The position numbers and the translations under genes were made by a program. A DNA stretch of 56,444 nt from BP-191 sp035940575 (GTDB lineage: Bacteria; Actinomycetota; Actinomycetes; BP-191), in NCBI GenBank assembly GCA_035940575.1, contig DASZER010000025.1:1-56444 (forward strand). Direction: 5' to 3'. The notes beneath the pieces are model-generated. The model was not told the origin of the DNA. It was given only the letters and a program-made list of their open reading frames with translations, and ran no database searches. Positions 25,578 through 34,007 of this stretch are shown one piece after another; the first letter of the stretch is position 1; every line of letters starts with the position of its first letter.

Positions 25578-26586
25578 GGGGGTCGCCGTCGCGGAGCAGG
25601 TCGACCAACGGCAGGTAGCCGTGCGCCTCCGGCACGCCCGCGGCGAGGTACTCGCGCGCGAGGTCGAGCGAGAACCGCAGCACCGCGTCGAGGTCCATTC
25701 CGTACGGCGCGCCGCCGTCGCGCACGCCGTCCGCGTGGCCGAGCCACGTGTCGCAGAGGGTGAACAGCGAGTAGAGGCCGTTGAGCGTCCTGATCCCCGC
25801 CTCGTCGAGGACCCCCGCGTCGGTCGCGATCGCGGCGACGTCGGGCCACGGCAGCGCGAACGCCGCGCCAGGCAGCGACAGCAGGTTCGTGTCGGGCAGG
25901 CCGGGCAGCGGGTGCACGTCGACCCAGCGCCAGCGGCCGTCGGGACCGAGGACGAGGTTGAACGGGTTGGTGTCGGCGAGCACCCAGCGCCGGTCGGCGG
26001 CGTGGGTCTGCCAGCGTGCCGCGAGCGCGCGGTCGGCACCCCGCGCGGCGTCGGCCACCGCCCGGGGCGCGGCGACCGGCATGCCGCCGGTGACCGCGAG
26101 CAGGTGCTCGCTCGGGCGACGGAGCGCGCGGGCGGCCGGGGTCAGCGCGCGCAGCCCGGCGAACGCCACCAGGTCGCCGGGGTCCGCGACGCCGGGCACG
26201 CGACCCAGCGGGGCGAGCGCCCGGTGCGCGTCGCTGACGGCGGCGGCGTACGCCGTAGCCAGCGCGCGGGTGTCGGCGCCGGGCACGGCGAGTGCGTCGC
26301 CCATGGTCGTGGTGCCCGCGTCGGCGAGGACCAGCACGAGCGCCGCCGGCACTTCGGCGAGCACGGACGCGAAGCAGTCGCTGCCGAGCCCCGCGACGAG
26401 CCGCGCGGGCTCGAAATCGCCCGCGTCGTAGCGCTTCACGACGACGGTCTCGCCGCCTGAGGTCACACGTGCCACGGCGCCGAGGGACGTGCCGCCGAGC
26501 GGCTCGACCGTGTCGGGCTCGCGGCCGAGGAACGCACGCGCCGCCGCGACAGCCGACTCCCGAGCGGCGACGCCGACGACCGTCAC
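25570..26586 (-). CDS. APH-like phosphotransferase family protein
   Basis: A 338-residue protein-kinase-fold (aminoglycoside phosphotransferase/choline kinase-like) protein. VVVKRYDAGDFEP holds the ATP-site lysine. The catalytic loop is RWVLADTNPFNLVLGPDGR (Asp and Asn) and the metal aspartate is in WRWVDVHPLPG. It could phosphorylate a sugar or pathway intermediate, or confer self-resistance. The GTG overlaps the upstream glycosyltransferase stop (GTGA). It is one of three APH-like genes in the region. Confidence 0.78.
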   Translation of the reverse strand: MTVVGVAARESAVAAARAFLGREPDTVEPLGGTSLGAVARVTSGGETVVVKRYDAGDFEPARLVAGLGSDCFASVLAEVPAALVLVLADAGTTTMGDALAVPGADTRALATAYAAAVSDAHRALAPLGRVPGVADPGDLVAFAGLRALTPAARALRRPSEHLLAVTGGMPVAAPRAVADAARGADRALAARWQTHAADRRWVLADTNPFNLVLGPDGRWRWVDVHPLPGLPDTNLLSLPGAAFALPWPDVAAIATDAGVLDEAGIRTLNGLYSLFTLCDTWLGHADGVRDGGAPYGMDLDAVLRFSLDLAREYLAAGVPEAHGYLPLVDLLRDGDPRA

Positions 26587-27578
26587 GGCCGTGCCGGGAC
26601 CGGCGCGCGGACGCCGCGCGCGTTGGCGCGGACGATCCCGTCGAGCCGTCCGCCCCCCGAGGTCCAGTCGGGGCGGACGCAGACGACGTTGAGGCGCGGG
26701 TCCTCGCGCGCGAGCCGGATCCAGCCGAGATGGCCGTCGTCGCGGTGCGGCGCGACGACGAGCACCTCCACGTCCGGCGCGGCGTCGGCGAGCACGTCCT
26801 CGATCGACGGCGGATCGACGGCGACCACCGTCTCGGCGAACGTCACGAGCGTCCCGTCGCGGTCGCCCCAGTAGTGCGGTCCCCTGCCCCACTTGCGCTC
26901 GAACAGCCCCCGGTTGCGGATGTGCAGCATGGCGTTGACCCGCGGCGTGTACGACGCGTGCGGCTCGTCGTGGGTGACGAGCACGCCGCCGTGGACGCGG
27001 AGCTCCCAGCCGGCGCGGCGCGCGCGCTCACACCAGTCCTCGACCTCGATGACGCCGCGGCCGTACCGCTCGTCGAGCAGGCCGACGCGGTCGAGCACGT
27101 CGCGGCGCACGACGAGGCAGAAGCCGTAGAGCACGTCGACGGCGCGGACGCCGGTGCCGGCCCAGCGTTCGGACTGGTTCCACGGCATGCCGTTCGACAC
27201 CGGCCCGACGGCGCCGACCGCCTCGTCGGCGAACGGCGCGAGCAGGTCGCGTTTCCACCCCGCGGGCACGGTCGTGTCGCTGTTGACGAGGCAGACGTAC
27301 GTCCCCGTCGCGAGCGAGACGCCCTCGTTGACGCCGACGATGAAGCCGTGGTTGGCGGCGTTCGCCCGCGCGCGGACCCCGGCGAAGAGCCCGTCGTGCG
27401 CGGCCAGCCACTCGCGGCAGCGTTCGGGGGTGCCGTCGGCAGAGCCGTTGTCGACCCAGACCAGCTCCGTCGTCGCGCAGCCCGCCGGGTCGGCGGCCAG
27501 CGAGTCGAGGAGCTTCCGCGTCAGGTCCCACCGGTTGAACGTCAGCAGAACCAGCGACAGCGACGCCGTGCCGGTCAT
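26583..27578 (-). CDS. Family 2 glycosyltransferase
   Basis: A 331-residue GT2 glycosyltransferase with the rhamnosyltransferase-like layout. It opens LSLVLLTFNRWDLTRKLLDS, then ELVWVDNGSADGTPE. The DxD-type motif is YVCLVNSDTTVPAGW (NSD, about residue 98). The acceptor-site segment is GVIEVEDWCERARRAGW with the ExDW-like catalytic region. The last ~75 residues are an extra domain after the GT core. FolE2 lies one base upstream. Confidence 0.87.
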   Translation of the reverse strand: MTGTASLSLVLLTFNRWDLTRKLLDSLAADPAGCATTELVWVDNGSADGTPERCREWLAAHDGLFAGVRARANAANHGFIVGVNEGVSLATGTYVCLVNSDTTVPAGWKRDLLAPFADEAVGAVGPVSNGMPWNQSERWAGTGVRAVDVLYGFCLVVRRDVLDRVGLLDERYGRGVIEVEDWCERARRAGWELRVHGGVLVTHDEPHASYTPRVNAMLHIRNRGLFERKWGRGPHYWGDRDGTLVTFAETVVAVDPPSIEDVLADAAPDVEVLVVAPHRDDGHLGWIRLAREDPRLNVVCVRPDWTSGGGRLDGIVRANARGVRAPVPARP

Positions 27579-27579
27579 G

Positions 27580-28395
27580 TCAGTTGACCACGACGCAGTG
27601 CAGCGGGTACTCGAAGATGCTCTCGTAGTTGACGATCTCGCAACGGATCGCCTTCGCGTTGGCGCACAGCGCGCGCAGGTGCGCGGCCAGGTTCCGGAGC
27701 GAGTCCTCCGCGAAGCTCGCGTTGGCGTGGATCGCCGCGACGGTGTCGGCCTCCGACCGCCGCTTGTGCCGCTCGCGCACGGGGCCGCTCGCCGCCTGCT
27801 CGGCCGTGAGCGCGAGGCCGGCGGTCGTGAGCCCCCAGCGGTTGTCCGGCACGCCGCTGAGCGTCACCTCGAGGTCGCAGACCTGGTTGTGCGACGGGTG
27901 GTCGCCGATCTCGTGGTCCTCGGCGCACCGGTCCGACGCTATGACCGCCTGCGCCTGCGGGCACGCGAGCGCGACCTTGAGCGCGACGCCCCACGTCGTG
28001 AGCGGAGGCACGCCGTCGTGCTGCTCGATCGTGCAGACCTCCTCGATCGGCTTCACGCCGCCGTCGACGGGGATCAGCGTCGACGCGCGCGCCTGGATGA
28101 GCCAGCCGGCCGAGCCCGGCGTCACCGCGCGCAGCTCCTCGAACGACGCCCGCACGTAGTCGATCAGCGTCGCCGGCCGGGCGGCGTGGTCGAGGACATC
28201 GATGAGCCGAGACATGTGCGCGCCGCGCTGGTCCGCGGTCAGGCCGACGTAGACGTCGAGCGTGACCATGGCCGGCGCGGCGTGCTCGGCGATGACCATC
28301 GGGCGCTTCACGCCTCGGTGGCCGACCCGGCGTACGGGAACCTCCGCGAGCGGGCGCTGGGCGTGCAGGTCGGGCATCACGCGTTCGATCGTCAT
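27580..28395 (-). CDS. FolE2/MptA-type GTP cyclohydrolase (type IB)
   Basis: A 271-residue protein with the full FolE2 pattern. Type IB enzymes open GTP to 7,8-dihydroneopterin triphosphate, or the cyclic phosphate in MptA. The N-terminal RGAHMSRLIDVL matches the family GTHMSRF block. Metal and catalytic positions appear as C145 (ALACPQAQAV), H169 (HPSHNQVCDLEV) and E258 (VNYESIFEYPLH). The canonical CPCS is CPQA here, and the Cys-to-His spacer is longer than usual. Its presence in a peptide pathway is unusual; no pterin or queuosine genes are adjacent. The ATG overlaps the oxygenase stop. Confidence 0.85.
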   Translation of the reverse strand: MTIERVMPDLHAQRPLAEVPVRRVGHRGVKRPMVIAEHAAPAMVTLDVYVGLTADQRGAHMSRLIDVLDHAARPATLIDYVRASFEELRAVTPGSAGWLIQARASTLIPVDGGVKPIEEVCTIEQHDGVPPLTTWGVALKVALACPQAQAVIASDRCAEDHEIGDHPSHNQVCDLEVTLSGVPDNRWGLTTAGLALTAEQAASGPVRERHKRRSEADTVAAIHANASFAEDSLRNLAAHLRALCANAKAIRCEIVNYESIFEYPLHCVVVN

Positions 28396-29102
28396 GACCG
28401 CTCCCCGGCGTCGGCCGCGCTGCGGTGGTCGAACGAGCCGTCGCTCGCGAGCAACATGAAGTAGGCCCCCAGTTCGAGTCGGGTGTTGTTGGTGACGGTG
28501 CGCCGCCCGTTCGGCCGGTACCGCCGGCGGGGGATGACGCGGAAGTCGAAGCTGACGCGGGTCGCGCCGGTGACGTTCGGCTGGTTGCCGTGGCGGAGCG
28601 CGACGGCGTCGAAGCAGAGGAGCTGCCCAGGCTCCAGGTCGACGGGCTCGTACGCCGCCGTTCCGACCGCGGTCTCCAGCCACACCGTGCTCGTCGCGGC
28701 GGCGCGGGTCAGCGGGACCCAGTAGTTGAGCACCCCGCTCTGGTGGAAGTAGTCGGAGTCGCGGTGGTACTCGCGCACCGCCGTCAGGCCGGGGTAGTGC
28801 ACGCGGAACGTCGGCATCGCCTGCACGCACAGGTCCTCGCCCCCGAGCGGCAGGACCTCGCGCACGAGGTACTCCTCGTAGAGCGGGCGCACCGCCGCGT
28901 CGAAGCCGGCGTAGAAAGCGCGGTGCGCCGGGGTGTCCTGGTCGCCGTGCGTGCCCTCGCCGGGCGGCATCGTCTCGTGCAGGCGCGCGAGGTCCGGCAC
29001 GTCGAGCAGCGCGGCGACCGCCTCGGCGAACGGGTAGCGCGCAGTGTCGTACCGGTCGACGCGCCGCGTCGCCGTGGGCGCCTGGCGCATCGTCGCGGTC
29101 AC
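28392..29102 (-). CDS. Fe(II)/2-oxoglutarate oxygenase, StrG-like
   Basis: A 236-residue cupin-fold oxygenase resembling the StrG-type proteins of aminoglycoside clusters. The iron ligands are H113 and D115 (EYHRDSDYFH) and H171 (ALRHGNQPN), with R182 (TRVSFDFRVIPRRR) for 2-oxoglutarate. NYWVPLTRAAATSTVWLE is the signature strand of the group. It is predicted to hydroxylate a pathway intermediate. The GTG overlaps the PhyH stop (GTGA), coupling the two oxygenases. Confidence 0.82.
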   Translation of the reverse strand: MTATMRQAPTATRRVDRYDTARYPFAEAVAALLDVPDLARLHETMPPGEGTHGDQDTPAHRAFYAGFDAAVRPLYEEYLVREVLPLGGEDLCVQAMPTFRVHYPGLTAVREYHRDSDYFHQSGVLNYWVPLTRAAATSTVWLETAVGTAAYEPVDLEPGQLLCFDAVALRHGNQPNVTGATRVSFDFRVIPRRRYRPNGRRTVTNNTRLELGAYFMLLASDGSFDHRSAADAGERS

Positions 29103-30088
29103 GGGCCGGCCTCCCCGTCGATGTCCGGGCGGCCGGGGCCCCACCACTCGTCGAGCAGCGCGTCGAGGTGGCGCCGCCACGTGGCGTCGTACGTCTCGCC
29201 CTCCCAGAGGCGGACGAGCGGCGCGCCGTCGTCGCCGGGGGCGAGGCTGGAACGGTGCGCGCCGACCGTGGCGCCGAGGAGCTGGCGGCGTACGTCGTCG
29301 CAGCGCGCGACCAGCGCGGGGTCGCTCGCGACGCGGTCGCCGAGCCGCATCCAGAGCGGGCCGTAGACGTACCAGACGTTCTTGCGGACGCGGGCGGAAC
29401 GGTTCGGCGCGACCGTGTGCCACAGCGCCGGGTGGAACAGCAGCACGTCGCCCGCCCGCGCCATGACCTGGCGCGCGCCGGGCACGGCGGCGGCGACGTC
29501 GGGGAGCTCGCGGTAGCGGCTCTTGGTCAGCACGGGCTCGAGGCCGGGCAGCGGGCGCGGCATGCCCGCGAGGTGGCTGCCCGGCGCCGCGACGAAGTTG
29601 CCCATGTCGACGTCGTCGACGTCGGTCAGGTACACCGCGCACTTCAGCTGCCAGACGGGCACCTGGCCGCCGGCGCGCGGGAAGAAGTACGGCGAGGGGT
29701 CGTCGGTGTGCCAGCGGATCGCGGGGTACGGCGACGGCGGCCGCAAGGTCACGGTCGAGACGAGGAGCTGGATCGCGGCGCCCATCAGGTCGAGCGCGGC
29801 GCCCAGCAGCGCCGGGTGGTCGACCAGATCGAGGAAGGCGTCGTCCTCCTCGACGACGTTGACGCGCTCGAACGCCGTGCCGCTGGTCAGGTGCGGGTCG
29901 CCGTGCAGCGCCGCGAGCCGGTCGACCGCGTCGAGAGTCCGCTCGACCGTGGCCGCGTTGACGGCGCCCCGGAGCAGCGTGAAGCCGTCGCGGTCCCACG
30001 CCTCGCGCTCGGCCGCGTCGAGGCGCCGGAACGGCACGGCGGCCGGAGCTTTCGGCGCCGAGCGCACGGCATCGCGGACTTCCCCCAC
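29099..30088 (-). CDS. PhyH-family Fe(II)/2-oxoglutarate dioxygenase
   Basis: A 329-residue phytanoyl-CoA dioxygenase (PhyH) family enzyme. The facial triad is visible: H127 and D129 (AIRWHTDDPSPYFFP) and H224 (FHPALWHTVAPNRS), with Arg in SARVRKNVWY for 2-oxoglutarate. PhyH members in natural-product clusters hydroxylate amino-acid or sugar carbons. It is the first gene of the 11.6-kb operon running to 18481. The GTG follows GAGAGGAATCC, and a TAGACT hexamer lies about 55 bases upstream. Confidence 0.87.
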   Translation of the reverse strand: MGEVRDAVRSAPKAPAAVPFRRLDAAEREAWDRDGFTLLRGAVNAATVERTLDAVDRLAALHGDPHLTSGTAFERVNVVEEDDAFLDLVDHPALLGAALDLMGAAIQLLVSTVTLRPPSPYPAIRWHTDDPSPYFFPRAGGQVPVWQLKCAVYLTDVDDVDMGNFVAAPGSHLAGMPRPLPGLEPVLTKSRYRELPDVAAAVPGARQVMARAGDVLLFHPALWHTVAPNRSARVRKNVWYVYGPLWMRLGDRVASDPALVARCDDVRRQLLGATVGAHRSSLAPGDDGAPLVRLWEGETYDATWRRHLDALLDEWWGPGRPDIDGEAGP

Positions 30089-30142
30089 GGATTCCTCTCA
30101 ACCCCCCTGCCGGGACGTGGACGAGCCCCGGGCGGAGTGGCG

Positions 30143-30148
30143 AGTCTA
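30143..30148 (-). promoter_or_regulatory. Candidate -10 box of the PhyH operon
   Basis: TAGACT on the minus strand, 55 bases before the PhyH start, leaving a leader of about 48 nt with a good Shine-Dalgarno sequence. No convincing -35 is seen. Confidence 0.4.
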
Positions 30149-30233
30149 CCGACTGGGGTCGGGGGCGGAAGGGCGGTTCGGGAGAAAACCCGGTCCGGCT
30201 CGGGCGGGCGCCGAGGCGCGCCGGGCTGCCGTC

Positions 30234-30283
30234 CCAACAGGGAGGATCGCCACGCGGGGAAGCGCTGTGCGGACTCCCTGAAC
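30234..30283 (+). repeat. Conserved structured element, copy C
   Basis: A 50-nt element in the spacer between the PhyH operon and the radical SAM gene: CCAAC, stem arm AGGGAG, GATCGCCACGCGG core, variable loop, then CTCCCT and GAAC. The arms AGGGAG/CTCCCT pair perfectly, where copies A and B have TTGAAG-type arms, so the stem has changed on both sides. Confidence 0.55.
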
Positions 30284-30290
30284 GGAGGTC

Positions 30291-31661
30291 TCAGGCGGGT
30301 GCGGGAGCGATCCCCGCGGGGACGCGTCGGGCCTCCGCGCGCGCCGCGATGCGGCCCAGGTAGCCGGCCGCGTCGGCGCTCCCCGCACGTCCCGCGGCGA
30401 ACGCCTGCGTCGCCCACGCGGCGGCGAGACGTACCTCCATCGCGGTCATCGCGTCGCAGGTCCGGTAGCGGAAGTTGTTGCTGTTCGGGACGAAGTCCTC
30501 GGCGCGGGTGACCTCGGCGTTCCCGAACCGCTCGCCCGGCAGCGGCGAGTAGACGTTGAACTGCGCGCCGTCGAGGTTGAGGTCGATCGCGGTCGTGACC
30601 GTCGCGAGCACGCGGTCCCAGTCGTCGCCGGGGAGCCCGACCATGAACAGCCCGCGTACGGGGACGCCCGCGCGCTTCACGGCGGCGATGCGTTCGGGGG
30701 TGTCGCCGAGGACGCGGCGGCGCGCGGTGCGCAGCACGACGGGGTCGACCGACTCGATGCCGACGATGACCTCCGCGCAGCCCGCCTCCGCGAGGCGCGC
30801 GACGACGTCGTGGGTGAACCTGTCGAGGTTGCCCTCGACGGAGAACGCGATCCGCCCGCCGCCGCCCTCGGCCACCGCCGCGGCCGCGGCGACCGCGTGC
30901 TCGCCGTCGGACGCGAAGTCCTGGTCGCGGAACTGGATTGCCTCCACGCGCACCGCGGCGAGCGCGGCGACGTCCTCGCGCAGGCCGTCGAGTGAGCGCG
31001 CCGACCAGCGGCCGTGGACGCGGATGTAGGGGCAGTACAGGCACGTCCTGTCGCAGCCGCGACTGGCCTGCAGGTGCGCGCGCAGCCGGCCGTGCTCGTC
31101 GCGGTAGCGGTCGAGCGGGAACAGGCGGTACGCCTTCCCGATCGCGAGGTCACGGGAGCCGTACAGGTCCGCGAGCGCTCGTGTCGCGTCGCCGAGCACC
31201 ACCCATGAACGGTCCGCGTCGACGTGCGACAGCGTGGCGCCGTACATCACGACCGGCGTCGCGGGGTCCGCGCGCCGCATCTCCGCCGCGGCGTCGAGGT
31301 CCGCGCGCCACGTCGCGAGCTGCACCTTGAGCAGCCGTACGTCCACGCCCGCGGCCGGCGGCATCGGGCCGCCCGTGGCGTTCTCGTCGCGGACGTGGAC
31401 GGCGACGCCCGCCGCTTCGAGCGCGGCCGCGACGCCGACCGCCGTCAGGTCGGGCCGGGGCGTGTCGCCGGGGTACGCCGCGCCGAAGTCGCCGGACATG
31501 TCGCCGTGCACGGTCACGCCGTGGCTCAGCCGGACCAGCTCGACCGACCGGGCGCGCCGCAACGCCGCCTCGGCCGCGGCGCCGACGGCGGGCGCGACGG
31601 AGAGCACCCCCGGCGCGGTGTGCAGCCGGAGCGGAGCGAACCCGCCCGCGTACGTGCTCAT
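30291..31661 (-). CDS. Radical SAM protein with B12-binding-like N-terminus
   Basis: A 456-residue radical SAM enzyme. The [4Fe-4S] motif is CxxxCxxC: C203, C207, C210 in SRGCDRTCLYCPYIRV. The SAM-site strands EAIQFRDQDFA and AFSVEGNLDRF follow. The first ~190 residues have the layout of a cobalamin-binding Rossmann domain (VELVRLSHGVTV...), but I see no DxHxxG motif, so B12 use is doubtful. The architecture matches B12-type methylase/cyclase radical SAM proteins. The last codons overlap the carrier-protein start region. Confidence 0.85.
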   Translation of the reverse strand: MSTYAGGFAPLRLHTAPGVLSVAPAVGAAAEAALRRARSVELVRLSHGVTVHGDMSGDFGAAYPGDTPRPDLTAVGVAAALEAAGVAVHVRDENATGGPMPPAAGVDVRLLKVQLATWRADLDAAAEMRRADPATPVVMYGATLSHVDADRSWVVLGDATRALADLYGSRDLAIGKAYRLFPLDRYRDEHGRLRAHLQASRGCDRTCLYCPYIRVHGRWSARSLDGLREDVAALAAVRVEAIQFRDQDFASDGEHAVAAAAAVAEGGGGRIAFSVEGNLDRFTHDVVARLAEAGCAEVIVGIESVDPVVLRTARRRVLGDTPERIAAVKRAGVPVRGLFMVGLPGDDWDRVLATVTTAIDLNLDGAQFNVYSPLPGERFGNAEVTRAEDFVPNSNNFRYRTCDAMTAMEVRLAAAWATQAFAAGRAGSADAAGYLGRIAARAEARRVPAGIAPAPA

Positions 31662-31873
31662 CCGCCGAGCCGCGCGACCGCGTCGGCGAGGGCGTCGACG
31701 GAGCGGAACATCGCGTCGTTCAGCGACTCGTCCGGGATCTCGAGCCCGAACTCCTCCTCAATGCTCACGACGAGCTCCACGAGCTGGATCGAGTCGAACT
31801 CGCGCAGCGCGGCCTCGGCCTCGCCGCCGCCGGCGACGCGTTCGACGACCGCCACCACCCGGTCCCGCGTCAC
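31658..31873 (-). CDS. Acyl carrier protein
   Basis: A 71-residue stand-alone acyl carrier protein. The phosphopantetheine attachment serine is S28 in LREFDSIQLVELVV (DSxx motif), followed by IEEEFGLEIPDE, the helix-II/III pattern of ACPs. The GTG start overlaps the methyltransferase stop (GTGA). With the PCP at 41087 it provides two carriers for three adenylate-forming enzymes and two condensation domains in the region. Confidence 0.87.
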   Translation of the reverse strand: MTRDRVVAVVERVAGGGEAEAALREFDSIQLVELVVSIEEEFGLEIPDESLNDAMFRSVDALADAVARLGG

Positions 31874-32616
31874 GACGTCTCCCGCAGCACGACCGAGGCC
31901 TGCATGTAGTCGGCGTTGTAGCCTGCGTACTCGAACGACAGGCCGTTCTCCGCGACGAACTCCGCGAGCGCCTTCATCTCGTGCTCGGGCGCCTCGAGGT
32001 AGTTCCAGTACTCGTCGAACAGCAGCACGGTCCCCGGCGCGAGCAGCGGGCCGAGCGCGTCGAACGCCGTCTTCGTCGACGAGTACAGGTCGCAGTCGAC
32101 GTGCACGAAGCCGAGCGGCCCCTCGCACTCGCGCGCGAACGCGGGCACGGTGTCGGCGAACCAGCCCGCGTGCAGGCGGACGTTCCGCTCGGCCAGCCTC
32201 GGCGGTTCGTACGCGTACGTCCCGGCCGGCGCGATCTCCCCCCACGCCTCAGGCAGGCCGTGGAACGAGTCGAAGCCGTGCAGCTCCATGTCGAGCCCGA
32301 GCCGCCGGGCGGCATCGCAGATCATCCGCGCGGTCGAGCCGCTGCCGACGCCGAGCTCGACCCACACCCGCCGCGTGGGGTCGACGTGCCGGAGAGTCGC
32401 GAGCAGCAGCGACCGCTGGTCGCGGAACGCCGGGACGCCCGCGAGCTCGGTGCGCTCGAACTCGTCCGCGGCGATCGCGTTGAGCACGTCGCGCCGGAAC
32501 GCGCGGGTCTTGTCGGTCGTGTCCGGCGCCCCGCGCACCGTGCGTACGACCGTCTGGAGCAGCCGGTTGCTCGACGCGATGCGGACGAGCTCACGGCGAT
32601 GGACGTCGTCGATCAC
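31870..32616 (-). CDS. TylF/MycF-type O-methyltransferase
   Basis: A 248-residue class I SAM methyltransferase of the macrocin-O-methyltransferase (TylF) family, which usually methylates sugar hydroxyls with a divalent metal. The SAM motif is WVELGVGSGSTARMIC. Metal-site aspartates are in FVHVDCDLYSSTKTAFD and LLFDEYWNYLE. It fits with the two glycosyltransferases as a sugar tailoring step. The GTG at 32616 follows GAGGGGGG by about nine bases. It heads a short operon with the ACP and radical SAM genes. Confidence 0.87.
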   Translation of the reverse strand: MIDDVHRRELVRIASSNRLLQTVVRTVRGAPDTTDKTRAFRRDVLNAIAADEFERTELAGVPAFRDQRSLLLATLRHVDPTRRVWVELGVGSGSTARMICDAARRLGLDMELHGFDSFHGLPEAWGEIAPAGTYAYEPPRLAERNVRLHAGWFADTVPAFARECEGPLGFVHVDCDLYSSTKTAFDALGPLLAPGTVLLFDEYWNYLEAPEHEMKALAEFVAENGLSFEYAGYNADYMQASVVLRETS

Positions 32617-32655
32617 TACGAGAGAACCCCCCTCGAAACCCCCTGAACGAGGCGG

Positions 32656-33294
32656 TCATGGTCGCACGGCATCGGGATCCGTGTCCGCGATTGCGAAACG
32701 TCCCGCGCTCACGACCTCCTCCGGCAGCCCGGCCCGGCGCGCCACCTCGTCCGCGACGACGAGGTCGAGCACCGCGCGGTCGACGCGGGCGCGGCTCCAG
32801 TCGACGAACGCGGGACCGTCTGGCGTCATCGTCACGTCGCGGCGGCGCGTACGGCCGACGACGACGGCGTCGGGGGCGCCGTACGCCGCCACGACCCCGG
32901 GCACGGGGAACGGCGCCGCGCCCGGCCGCTGCGCGCGGCCTCTCGTCGCCTCGTGCACCCGCCGCAGCGCGGCGTGCACCGCGGCCCACTCCTCGGGCGA
33001 GTCGGGATGGCCGCCCGGCAGCTTCCGCGTCAGCACCAGGCCGCCGTGCTGAGGGGCGCCGTCCTTCGTGGGCACGGGCAGCGGCACGACGAGCCCCGCG
33101 CCGTCGAGGTTGGCGAGGTCGGCGAGCAGGGCCAGCTCCCATGCGAGCGACGCCTCGTCGCTCGTCATCAGCCGGCCGACGCACGGAACGCCGCCGAGGT
33201 CGACAGAGCGCACCTCGCCGGAGTGGGTGCCGGGTCGCGGGTCGCCCGCGCGGGCGTCCGGGCCCCAGGCGCGCAGAAGGTCCTCGAACGTCAT
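32656..33294 (-). CDS. Degenerate APH-like protein
   Basis: A 212-residue protein that looks like a shortened phosphotransferase. It keeps an ATP-lobe-like strand (VPCVGRLMTSDEASLAWELA), LTRKLPGGHPDSPEEW and a metal-aspartate-like FVDWSRARVDRAVLDLVVAD near the end. It lacks the HGD-type catalytic loop, so kinase activity is doubtful; it could be a pseudoenzyme or binding protein. The ATG overlaps the HAD stop (ATGA). It is last in a three-gene operon with a HAD phosphatase and an intact APH-like kinase. Confidence 0.65.
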   Translation of the reverse strand: MTFEDLLRAWGPDARAGDPRPGTHSGEVRSVDLGGVPCVGRLMTSDEASLAWELALLADLANLDGAGLVVPLPVPTKDGAPQHGGLVLTRKLPGGHPDSPEEWAAVHAALRRVHEATRGRAQRPGAAPFPVPGVVAAYGAPDAVVVGRTRRRDVTMTPDGPAFVDWSRARVDRAVLDLVVADEVARRAGLPEEVVSAGRFAIADTDPDAVRP

Positions 33295-34007
33295 GCTGGT
33301 GTCGTCGCCGACGTGAGCAGGCCCACGACCGCGTCCACGTCCGAGAGGTCCGCGAGGACGGCGTCGGGTCCGAGGGGCGCGAGGTCGGCGACGCCGTACA
33401 GGCCGGTCGCGACGAGCGCGCAGCGCAGCCCGTACGCCCTTGCGCACGCGAGGTCGCGCGGCGTGTCGCCGACGATCCACGTCCTCGTCGGGTCCGGGCG
33501 GCGGCCGAGGCGTTCGGCCACCCGGTCCCGCGCGAGCGCGACGAGCGCCGTGCGGTCGCGCTCCTCGCACCCGTACGCGCCCGCCGCGAGGTCGAGCTCG
33601 TCCGCGAGCCCGAACAGCCGCAGCTTCAGCTCGGCGTTCTCGCGCAGGTTGCCCGTGACCACCGTCTGCACGGCGGCGTACGGGCGAAGCCCGCGCAGGA
33701 CCTCGCGCACGCCGGGCAGCACGCTGCCGCCGGCGAGGATGTCGCCCGCCGCCGCGTGCATCTCCTCGCGCAGCCGGTCGAGCATCGCGAGGACCAGCGG
33801 CTCGCACGCCGCCTCGTCGGCCGTCGTCGCGACGGCGAGGTCCCACAGCACCTGGCGGTCGGTGGAGCCGGTGACGTTCGGGCCCTGGCCGACCGCGGTG
33901 CCGGGCAGCAGGGCGGCGACGGTGCGTTCGAGCGACGCGCGCGTGGCCGGGCCCGCGTCGAGCAGCGTGCGGTCGACGTCCCAGAGCACCACGAGGTCGC
34001 GGCTCAC
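33291..34007 (-). CDS. HAD-superfamily phosphatase
   Basis: A 238-residue haloacid-dehalogenase-fold hydrolase of the phosphoglycolate-phosphatase-like group. Motif I is VVLWDVDRTLLD (nucleophile Asp and acid Asp), motif II is TVVTGNLRENAELK and motif IV is WIVGDTPRDLACARA. It probably removes a phosphate from a small metabolite. It overlaps kinase genes on both sides by 4 bp, suggesting a phosphorylation/dephosphorylation step in one pathway. GTG start at 34007. Confidence 0.87.
   Translation of the reverse strand: MSRDLVVLWDVDRTLLDAGPATRASLERTVAALLPGTAVGQGPNVTGSTDRQVLWDLAVATTADEAACEPLVLAMLDRLREEMHAAAGDILAGGSVLPGVREVLRGLRPYAAVQTVVTGNLRENAELKLRLFGLADELDLAAGAYGCEERDRTALVALARDRVAERLGRRPDPTRTWIVGDTPRDLACARAYGLRCALVATGLYGVADLAPLGPDAVLADLSDVDAVVGLLTSATTPA

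Noticed and set aside
30291..31661. Radical SAM protein considered as QueE to pair with the FolE2 homologue in a deazapurine pathway.
   Set aside because: It has the longer B12-type architecture with a Rossmann-like N-terminus and CxxxCxxC at 203-210, unlike the small QueE; no QueD or QueC is seen.
31658..31873. Radical SAM plus ACP considered as evidence for a polyketide synthase.
   Set aside because: No ketosynthase, acyltransferase or ketoreductase is present in the window.
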